From NCBI RefSeq assembly GCF_000272405.2, contig NZ_AJZM02000104.1, positions 1 through 21,656 on the forward strand: 21,656 bases of DNA, read 5' to 3'. Position numbers and translations under genes: made by a program. Below, in pieces: positions 16,437 to 21,656 of this stretch. The stretch comes from Vibrio tasmaniensis 1F-187 (lineage in GTDB: Bacteria; Pseudomonadota; Gammaproteobacteria; Enterobacterales; Vibrionaceae). The number at the start of each line of letters is the position of its first letter. Position 1 is the stretch's first letter. The notes under the pieces were generated by a model. The model did no database searches and was not told the origin of the DNA. It worked only from the letters and a program-made list of their open reading frames with translations.

Positions 16437-16457
16437 ATGCTCCAAATTTGGTAGCAT
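16437..16457. promoter_or_regulatory. Palindromic operator-like site ahead of the siroheme gene
   Basis: A central CCAAATTTGG flanked by ATGCT on the left and T-AGCAT on the right gives a near-perfect 10-base-arm palindrome with one bulged base. AAATTTGGT also occurs at 16391-16399, inside the candidate promoter spacer, 53 bases earlier. Its position just downstream of the promoter is that of a repressor site. Confidence 0.4.
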
Positions 16458-16493
16458 GTCTGAATAGTTATTGAAGTAGTCTCAAGGAAGAAC

Positions 16494-17435
16494 ATGCGTT
16501 ATTTCCCAATGTTTTTGGATGTAGAGAATAAGCCAATTCTAGTGGTTGGTGGGGGCGAGGTTGCTTGCCGAAAAGTCGACAGTTTGCTGCGAGCGGGTGC
16601 TAATGTAACTTTGGTTTCTCCTAAGGTCGCACCTTACTTAAAAGAGCTAGCCGATGAAGACAAACTTCGTTGGGTTCAAAATTTTTACTCGTCACAGCTT
16701 ATCTCGAAAAACTACTTACAAGTGTGGGCAACCACAGACAACCCAAACCTAAATCATCAAGTACATAATGATGCAAAAAAAATGGGTATTCTTGTCAATG
16801 TGGTCGATGACTTACCCTATTGTGATTTCATCACACCCTCAATGATAAATCGCGGACGAATCCAAATAGCGATCTCAAGTGGGGGTGCATCACCTGTTTT
16901 GGTGAGAAATATTAGAGAAAAACTCGAAACTGTATTGCCACAGAACATAGGTTTGATAGCGGACTTCGGTGCATCAAAACGCAATTCAATTAAAGAGTCC
17001 TTTCCTACTGTTGATGAACGCCGAAAATTCTGGGAGCGCTTTTTGTCGTCCAGTTTTATTAATCAAGTGACGGATAGGGATCAACTTGAATCGTACTATC
17101 AACAGTCGTTGACTGAGCAAGTTGATAGTGAAGGGCAGGTCACTTGGATCGAATTTGAAGAAGATGTTGAGCTACTTTCTATGAAGGCTTTACGTCTGAT
17201 GCAAGAGGCAGAGCTAGTACTTTCACCAATCGATTGTCCGTTCGAATTTATAGACTTATGCCGTCGAGATGCAGAAAGAGAGAGCTATGTTAATAGCGGA
17301 GAGCTATCAACCAAGCTTGAGCAAGCCAGAGCTGAGAAATTACGAGTGTGTGTGTTTATTCCACCAGCAAGCGTAGAGTTTAATCTATTGGTAGGTAAAG
17401 ACCTGAAACTGTCTGCTGCAAAAGTGCTCAGGTGA
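16494..17435 (+). CDS. Precorrin-2 dehydrogenase / sirohydrochlorin ferrochelatase with degenerate methyltransferase tail (CysG-B type)
   Basis: A 313-residue protein. Residues 1-205 match the N-terminal CysG-B half of E. coli siroheme synthase, which oxidises precorrin-2 with NAD and inserts iron. Seen directly: NAD-binding VVGGGEVACRK (17-27), the catalytic Asp105 (E. coli Asp104) in NVVDD, SSGGASP with Ser129 (E. coli phospho-Ser128), and DERRKFWERF (174-183). From about 215 to the end the sequence still aligns with the start of the CysG-A uroporphyrinogen methyltransferase: LLSMKALRLMQEAELVL and LCRRDAER mirror LLTLKGLQQIQQADVVV and LVRRDADR. The glycine-rich GAGPGD loop is WIEFEED here and GGDPF is absent; the remaining 150 or so residues are missing. 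So methylation must come from another gene. The start has AAGGAAG upstream. Confidence 0.88.
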   Translation: MRYFPMFLDVENKPILVVGGGEVACRKVDSLLRAGANVTLVSPKVAPYLKELADEDKLRWVQNFYSSQLISKNYLQVWATTDNPNLNHQVHNDAKKMGILVNVVDDLPYCDFITPSMINRGRIQIAISSGGASPVLVRNIREKLETVLPQNIGLIADFGASKRNSIKESFPTVDERRKFWERFLSSSFINQVTDRDQLESYYQQSLTEQVDSEGQVTWIEFEEDVELLSMKALRLMQEAELVLSPIDCPFEFIDLCRRDAERESYVNSGELSTKLEQARAEKLRVCVFIPPASVEFNLLVGKDLKLSAAKVLR

Positions 17436-17523
17436 GTGGTAGTTGATAGATTTTAGTTGAAGTGAGCGCTTTTTAGTTGTTTGCAAATCGGCTAGAGACC
17501 CTGAATAAGACTGACCGATAAAT

Positions 17524-17555
17524 AAAAAGCCACTTCCTAAAAGAAGTGGCTTTTT
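17524..17555. terminator. Bidirectional terminator between the siroheme gene and yajQ
   Basis: Stem GCCACTTC / GAAGTGGC with a 6-base loop, flanked by AAAAA and TTTTT, so it has a T-run on both strands. It sits between two convergent genes and can serve both. Confidence 0.85.
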
Positions 17556-17623
17556 GTGATTTTAAACACGACATTGTGCTGATGAATGAGCAACCACAAT
17601 AAGCAGTCGCTCAAACTCGAAAA

Positions 17624-18106
17624 TTAGTCGCGGAAGTTGTCAAACTGGAAAGGTTGACCAAGTTCACCGCTGCGAACTAGAGCCATAACAGCTTGTAGGT
17701 CATCACGCTTTTTACCCGTTACACGAACTTTGTCGCCTTGGATAGAAGCTTGAACTTTAACTTTGTTGTCTTTGATTAGCTTAACGATCTTCTTAGCGAC
17801 ATCCGTTTCGATACCTTGCTTAAAGATAACCGTTTGGTGCCAAGTGCGACCTGTTTGGTCTGCTGCTTTCGCTTCCATCGCGTTAGGATCAACATTACGT
17901 TTTGTTAGGTTGCTACGAAGGATATCGCGCATTTGCTTCAGTTGAAAATCGTCTTGAGCAGTCAATTTTACTGATTCATCTTTGTAATCAAAGCTTGCTT
18001 CAACGCCGCGAAAATCGAAACGAGTCGATAGTTCACGGTTTGCGTTGTCTACCGCGTTACGCAGTTCTACTGCTTCTACTTCAGAGATAATGTCAAATGA
18101 TGGCAT
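17624..18106 (-). CDS. yajQ: YajQ family nucleotide-binding protein
   Basis: A 160-residue cytoplasmic protein; E. coli YajQ is about 163. The family has two ferredoxin-like folds; members bind nucleotides, and Xanthomonas and Pseudomonas relatives bind cyclic di-GMP. Family blocks are [35 protein letters not shown], the [18 protein letters not shown] helix, and [19 protein letters not shown], ending in PFQFDNFRD. It begins 12 bases after the aroH stop, its AAGGAAA ribosome site abutting that stop, so it is probably co-transcribed with aroH. Its function in Vibrio is not fixed by sequence. Confidence 0.95.
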   Translation of the reverse strand: MPSFDIISEVEAVELRNAVDNANRELSTRFDFRGVEASFDYKDESVKLTAQDDFQLKQMRDILRSNLTKRNVDPNAMEAKAADQTGRTWHQTVIFKQGIETDVAKKIVKLIKDNKVKVQASIQGDKVRVTGKKRDDLQAVMALVRSGELGQPFQFDNFRD

Positions 18107-18118
18107 TGTGTTGTTTCC

Positions 18119-19177
18119 TTAAGCTAAGTTTCTATCTTTAATTGCTGTTGCAAGCATATCGAGCATTGTTGCAGTATCTTCCCAGCTTAGGCATGGGTCA
18201 GTAATAGACTTGCCGTATTCTAGGTTGTTGATATCTGTCATTGGCTGGTTACCTTCAACAATGAAGCTTTCCGCCATGATGCCTGCAATTTGATTCTTGT
18301 TAGATTTGATTTGCTCACAAATGTCTTGTGCAACTTCTAACTGTTTACGGTGCTGTTTCTGACAGTTAGCGTGGCTAAAGTCTACAACTAAACGTTGAGG
18401 AAGATCGAATTCAGCCAGTTGCTTACATGCGTTATCTACAGATTCAGCATCGAAGTTAGGGCCTTTATCGCCACCACGTAGAATTACGTGACCGTATGGG
18501 TTACCAGAAGTACGGTAAACCGTCATGCGGCCGTTCTTATCTGGCGAGTAGAAGTAGTGTGAAGCATGCGCAGCACGAATCGCATCAATGGCAATTTTGA
18601 TGTTGCCGTTAGTCGCGTTTTTGAAGCCAACTGGGCAAGACAGTGCAGAAGCCATTTCACGGTGAATCTGAGATTCAGTCGTGCGAGCACCAATTGCGCC
18701 CCAAGTGATAAGGTCTGCAATGTACTGGCCGGTGATCATATCAAGGAATTCAGTCGCGGTAGCTAGGCCAAGCTTGTTGATATCTAGCAATAGCTTACGT
18801 GCTTTATTCAAGCCTGTTTCAAGTGCGTATGAACCATCGAGATTCGGATCGGTAATTAAACCTTTCCAACCTACAACCGTACGAGGCTTCTCGAAGTAGG
18901 TTCTCATGACAACGAACAGTTCATCTTTGTATTGATCTTGAATCTGGCTTAGACGTTCAGCGTAATCAAGTGCCGCATCTGTATCGTGAACAGAGCAAGG
19001 ACCAACGATAACTAATAGGCGATTATCACGACCCGTTAGGATATCTTCGATTTGGCGGCGAGAATTCTTAATGCGCTCAGCAACGTCGTCAGTAATAGGG
19101 TGTGCATTGCCTAGTTCGGCAGGAGTTGGCATAGGACCCAGAGCTTGGGTTCTCAACTCATCAGTTTTTAATGGCAT
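18119..19177 (-). CDS. aroH: 3-deoxy-7-phosphoheptulonate (DAHP) synthase, AroH-like
   Basis: A 352-residue class I DAHP synthase, joining PEP and erythrose 4-phosphate at the entry to the shikimate pathway. Metal ligands are all present: Cys61 in GPCSVHD, His269 in DFSHAN, Glu303 in IMAESF and Asp327 in SITDPC. PEP and sugar phosphate binding residues include Arg92, KPRT (97-100), GARTTES (163-169) and Lys186. Of the three E. coli isoenzymes it resembles AroH, the tryptophan-sensitive one, most: TDELRT at the start, RTVVGWKGLI, FLDMITGQYIADLITWG, SPDKNGRMTVYRTSGNPYGH and NCQKQHRKQLEV. The usual KNGTDG reads KNATNG here (186-191). No TrpR box was found upstream. Tryptophan sensitivity is inferred only from resemblance. 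Confidence 0.92.
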   Translation of the reverse strand: MPLKTDELRTQALGPMPTPAELGNAHPITDDVAERIKNSRRQIEDILTGRDNRLLVIVGPCSVHDTDAALDYAERLSQIQDQYKDELFVVMRTYFEKPRTVVGWKGLITDPNLDGSYALETGLNKARKLLLDINKLGLATATEFLDMITGQYIADLITWGAIGARTTESQIHREMASALSCPVGFKNATNGNIKIAIDAIRAAHASHYFYSPDKNGRMTVYRTSGNPYGHVILRGGDKGPNFDAESVDNACKQLAEFDLPQRLVVDFSHANCQKQHRKQLEVAQDICEQIKSNKNQIAGIMAESFIVEGNQPMTDINNLEYGKSITDPCLSWEDTATMLDMLATAIKDRNLA

Positions 19178-19212
19178 GTGATAGCTTTTTTATTCTATTG
19201 CGAAGTGGTTAA

Positions 19213-19266
19213 GATAACGGAATTGAACAGAGGAATAAACTCTCTTAAGTCAAAGTTATCTCTGTT
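19213..19266 (-). promoter_or_regulatory. Possible folded leader of aroH with mutually exclusive stems
   Basis: On the minus strand AACAGAG and the overlapping GATAAC are followed downstream by CTCTGTT and then GTTATC. Each pair can form a stem but not both in nested form. It lies about 35-90 bases upstream of the aroH start. No Trp-rich leader peptide and no T-run after it were found. Confidence 0.25.
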
Positions 19267-19384
19267 ATTGCTAATATTCTCATTTTTATCAGCAGGCCAA
19301 CGTCAAATGGGGGATTTTCACTTGTATTAACAGGCAGCTATCGGTATTTTCGTTTGAACACAACATAAAAATGCTGGAGCAGCA

Positions 19385-20272
19385 ATGACTCAAGAAAATC
19401 AAAGCACTTTGCACCCAGAACTTGTCTTAGGTGATGTGCTGCCTTCTTACAACGATAATAATAATTCCAACCACTTATACGTTTCATTATCTGAATTGGT
19501 CATGGAGCGTGTCTTCTATCATCCAAGTATTGAAAGTCATTTAGAAACACTGACTGATATCGAAAAAACCTCTTTAGATGCGATCCTTGGCGATAAAACA
19601 GTCGATGAGCATTTTGTTTCGACCTTAGTGATTGCCATTCAAGCAGCCGTTCAGCCAAACCACGCCACTGTTCGTATTGCGTTAAGTAGTGCTGATAGCT
19701 ATGGCTTCCGTTCGCTACTTGGTGGTAGCTGTGAAGCCGAAGAGATAAATCCGGCCTTAGGTGTTCGTGGGGTTGCGCGTTATGCGACAGCCGAGTACAG
19801 CAAGGCTTTCGCTTTAGAGTGCCAGGTTATTAAAGCGCTGCGAGAGCAGGGTATTAACGTTGAAGTGGTTGTACCGTATGTACGAGCATTAAGCGATGCT
19901 GCTAAGATTATTGATTTGCTTGCAGAGCAAGGCTTACCACGCGGGCTTAATGGTTTGAAAGTTCTGTTCTCGTGCGATGTGCCGTCTGCAGTGCTACTAA
20001 GCGAAAGATTACTGCATTATTTTGATGGTGTTGTGGTAAACGTTGATAGCTTAGCGTCTTTCACTTTAGGTGTAGACAAGCACAATGAAGCTCAGCAACA
20101 CGCTTTTGATCCTCAAAACGAGGCAGTTATTACCTTGTTGAGTATGATCGTTAAAGCAACACTGAACGCGAAGAAGCCCGTCCTGCTTGTGACTCAAGGC
20201 CTGGTGGACTACCCGCGCTTACAAGGGTTCATAGCGGATCTCGAAGGTGTAGAAACAGTTATCACTGCATAA
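19385..20272 (+). CDS. Stand-alone PEP synthase C-terminal-domain-like protein, probable pseudoenzyme
   Basis: A 295-residue protein resembling only the C-terminal TIM-barrel (PEP/pyruvate) domain of phosphoenolpyruvate synthase PpsA (about 790 residues). Matching blocks: INPALGVRGVARY (121-133) to ENPMLGFRGASRY, VVVPYVRALSDAAKIIDLLAEQGLPRG to IMVPFVRT...VIDLLAENGLKRG, NGLKVLFSCDVPS to NGLKVIMMCELPS, and HYFDG...FTLGVDK to EYFDG...LTLGLDR. The ATP-grasp and phosphohistidine domains are absent. Key residues are changed: the catalytic Cys of GICGQG is Val269 (LLVTQG), the metal Glu of CELPS is Asp198, and the Asp of GSNDLTQ is Ser222. Loss of catalysis is therefore inferred. It is divergent from aroH, which uses PEP. 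GGAG precedes the ATG. Confidence 0.82.
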   Translation: MTQENQSTLHPELVLGDVLPSYNDNNNSNHLYVSLSELVMERVFYHPSIESHLETLTDIEKTSLDAILGDKTVDEHFVSTLVIAIQAAVQPNHATVRIALSSADSYGFRSLLGGSCEAEEINPALGVRGVARYATAEYSKAFALECQVIKALREQGINVEVVVPYVRALSDAAKIIDLLAEQGLPRGLNGLKVLFSCDVPSAVLLSERLLHYFDGVVVNVDSLASFTLGVDKHNEAQQHAFDPQNEAVITLLSMIVKATLNAKKPVLLVTQGLVDYPRLQGFIADLEGVETVITA

Positions 20273-20344
20273 ACCAGCTTATTGTCTAGATAAATCAACT
20301 TGCTGTATGAGTTTATCTAAGTCACTAAAGCTTAGAGAAAAAGG

Positions 20345-20376
20345 GAGATATCATTATGCGATGATATCTCTTTTTT
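20345..20376 (+). terminator. Rho-independent terminator after the PEP-synthase-like gene
   Basis: Perfect 10-pair stem GAGATATCAT / ATGATATCTC with a 6-base loop and six T at 20371-20376. It ends rightward transcription before the DUF4442 gene. Confidence 0.88.
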
Positions 20377-20387
20377 GTAACATTTTT

Positions 20388-20416
20388 TTGACATGCACAT
20401 CGCTAATCGATTAACT
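20388..20416 (+). promoter_or_regulatory. Candidate sigma-70 promoter of the DUF4442 gene
   Basis: Perfect -35 TTGACA (20388-20393), 17-base spacer, weak -10 TTAACT (20411-20416). The palindrome TAATCGATTA (20404-20413) overlaps the spacer and -10 and could be an operator. The gene starts 32 bases after the -10. Confidence 0.4.
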
Positions 20417-20448
20417 GGTCTGATGACTTATTTGACTAGGTAATCCGA

Positions 20449-20931
20449 ATGCTGACCCCTCTACAAAAAGCAAATTTCTACTTGAGCATGTTTGGCTTTT
20501 TCAAAGTACCTCTGATCTGGCTATGTCGACCAAAACTGCTCGCGCTGGATAATCAACATGTTGAAGTGAAAATCCCTCTCAAAAGGCGAACTAAGAACCA
20601 CCTCAATAGCATGTATTTTGGTGTGTTAGCTGTGGGAGCTGACGTAGCAGGTGGTTTCCTTGCTATGAGTAAATCTCAGCAGCAGGGCGAAAAGATTTCT
20701 TTGGCATTTAAAGAGGTGACAGGTAATTTCTTGAAGCGTCCAGAAGGTGACGTACACTTCACTTGTAACGATGGTGAGCTGATCAACACTATGTTGGCAG
20801 AAACCATGTCTACTGGCGAGCGTGTGAATCAACCAGTGACCATTATAGCGACCTGCCCATCTTTGCATGGCGACGAACCAATGGCGGAATTCACGCTAAC
20901 ACTTTCGATTAAGAAAGTCCCAGCTAGATAA
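20449..20931 (+). CDS. DUF4442 domain protein (hotdog thioesterase-like)
   Basis: A 160-residue protein of the DUF4442 family, which has a hotdog fold related to acyl-CoA thioesterases and PaaI-like proteins. The characteristic block is RRTKNHLNSMYFGVLAVGADVAGGFLAM (about residues 46-73), in which the Asn-His and the acidic residue of the helix occupy the usual active-site region. The final strands (VTIIATCPSLHGDEPMAEFTLTLSIKK) fit the sheet of a hotdog fold. It appears to be a single gene, preceded by its own candidate promoter and a terminator of the previous gene. Substrate unknown; an acyl thioester is only a family-level guess. Confidence 0.75.
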   Translation: MLTPLQKANFYLSMFGFFKVPLIWLCRPKLLALDNQHVEVKIPLKRRTKNHLNSMYFGVLAVGADVAGGFLAMSKSQQQGEKISLAFKEVTGNFLKRPEGDVHFTCNDGELINTMLAETMSTGERVNQPVTIIATCPSLHGDEPMAEFTLTLSIKKVPAR

Positions 20932-21004
20932 TAGCTCGGAAGTATAAGGTTGGGCTAAATCTGAAGATCATAGTTCGACAGAAGTCGTTGAACAAGTGGA
21001 GGAG

Positions 21005-21033
21005 CGGTATGTGAATTGAATACCCACATACCG
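21005..21033. repeat. Hairpin CGGTATGTG/CACATACCG between convergent genes
   Basis: Nine-pair stem with an 11-base loop, lying between the DUF4442 gene and the convergent right-edge gene. Neither flank is T-rich, so it is not a classical terminator; it could still protect mRNA 3' ends. Confidence 0.45.
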
Positions 21034-21053
21034 TACCGCACATCCTAACAACG

Positions 21054-21656
21054 TTATGATTCTTGAGTGATTTGCTCGATATCAACGATTTTTGAACGGT
21101 TCATGACTATTTTCCAGCGGTAATAGGTAGGCTCATCATCGTGATTGTTCTCTTTAATGATCAGGTTGAGCAGGTGGCGTTTTTCTACTGATTCTCGGCT
21201 TACTTGCCCTTCATTCATTCGATATACGTTATTTGAACCCTTGTCCATTAAGCGTGTCAGTGCTCTGAGGCTGATCGATACCGTTTCACGAGTCTCTTCG
21301 TAACCACTCATGAATGTCGATGTCGACATTTCTGTATGCGAACGATAGTGCAAAATTTGCTCTTCACGTTGAACAACACGTTTCTTACGTATTGATTGAA
21401 TACGGTCTGCTAACTTAGAAAAATTCGCGTAGTCCAACCATTCAAGCTTATGGCCGACAGATTTATTGGTTGTTGGATCAAAGTAGCGACGCTTCCACTT
21501 GGGTTTGCCTTTACGCAGCCAGCGCCACAGTATGTCTCTTAAATCATCTTTGAAGATTTCACGCAAAGCGTAAATGAATGACATCGATACGATGAAAGAT
21601 GCAGTAATCTCTCCTAGAAAGTCGCGAGCTAATATAACGGTTGTGGTAACTACCAC
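21054..21656 (-). CDS. Unrecognised membrane-associated protein, 5' partial (C-terminal 200 residues)
   Basis: I do not recognise this family. The frame is open to the right edge, so the visible 200 residues are the C-terminal end and the GTG at the edge is unlikely to be the true start. The first visible part holds a hydrophobic segment (about residues 13-31, FLGEITASFIVSMSFIYAL), probably membrane-spanning. It is followed by a strongly basic stretch (WRWLRKGKPKWKRRYFD) that should be cytoplasmic by the positive-inside rule. The rest is soluble, mixed charge, with helices around SIRKKRVVQREEQILHYR and a beta-like end (YRWKIVMNRSKIVDI). No catalytic motif is visible. It converges with the DUF4442 gene. 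Confidence 0.65.
   Translation of the reverse strand: MVVTTTVILARDFLGEITASFIVSMSFIYALREIFKDDLRDILWRWLRKGKPKWKRRYFDPTTNKSVGHKLEWLDYANFSKLADRIQSIRKKRVVQREEQILHYRSHTEMSTSTFMSGYEETRETVSISLRALTRLMDKGSNNVYRMNEGQVSRESVEKRHLLNLIIKENNHDDEPTYYRWKIVMNRSKIVDIEQITQES

Larger units (their letters stand above)
16008..16493. other. Divergent regulatory region between aapJ and the siroheme gene
   Basis: This 486-base AT-rich gap has no convincing open frame. From left to right it holds a CAGGTG-A-CACCTG palindrome (16028-16040) in the aapJ leader, an ACTCAT triple repeat (about 16042-16058), TTGCA-N3-TGCAA (16117-16129), a CRP-like site (16210-16231), two NtrC-like half sites (16273-16300), a candidate promoter (16387-16415) and a palindrome (16437-16457) just ahead of the siroheme gene. 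Confidence 0.6.

Noticed and set aside
19237..19290. Leader peptide of about 12 codons upstream of aroH (attenuation)
   Set aside because: The small frame has no tryptophan codons, no ribosome site and no following terminator.
19178..19384. TrpR or TyrR operator in the aroH upstream region
   Set aside because: No sequence near GTACTAGTTAACTAGTAC or TGTAAA-N6-TTTACA was found on either strand.
20287..20319. Inverted repeat TAGATAAA/TTTATCTA as a terminator
   Set aside because: Long 17-base loop, A/T-only arms apart from one pair, and no T-run; the true terminator with six T follows at 20345.

Overview
The window looks like Vibrio chromosome, probably a marine species near the Splendidus clade. 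That is inferred from moderate G+C, from gene content and order, and from recognisable Vibrio/gammaproteobacterial versions of TusE, YccA, YajQ and AroH; no species-level marker was available. It holds two parts.

Part one (1-10163, + strand) is the tail module of a Mu-like contractile-tailed phage, running in Mu order: tail sheath (cut by the left edge), tail tube, tail assembly chaperone with a probable -2 programmed frameshift extension, tape measure, gpN-type protein, gpP-type hub, gp45 spike, gp46, gp47 (baseplate J), gp48, a short collar-domain fibre and a DUF4376 fibre-assembly-type protein. Genes overlap or are packed within a few bases, as in a single late operon, and a hairpin plus T-run follows the last gene. 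Capsid, lysis and integration genes would lie to the left, so a complete prophage cannot be told from a tailocin-like remnant.

Part two (about 10300-21656) is host chromosome. tusE and yccA lie together on the - strand as in E. coli; yccA has a good match to a heat-shock (sigma-32) promoter. Next on the - strand is a four-gene polar amino acid ABC importer (aapJ, aapQ, aapM, aapP), with a strong hairpin between the binding-protein gene and the permease genes. Divergent from it is a siroheme-synthesis gene whose precorrin-2 dehydrogenase/ferrochelatase part is intact but whose C-terminal methyltransferase part is a short degenerate remnant. A bidirectional terminator separates this from the - strand pair aroH (DAHP synthase)-yajQ. 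Divergent from aroH is a stand-alone protein resembling only the C-terminal PEP-binding barrel of PEP synthase, with its catalytic cysteine and likely metal ligands replaced. In E. coli ppsA lies next to aroH, so this may be a retained and repurposed relic. A DUF4442 hotdog protein and the C-terminal end of an unrecognised membrane protein close the window.

The best items for a second look are the -2 frameshift site, the PEP-synthase-like pseudoenzyme next to aroH, the decayed methyltransferase domain on the siroheme protein, and the sigma-32-like promoter of yccA. No rRNA, tRNA, CRISPR array or insertion sequence was seen.
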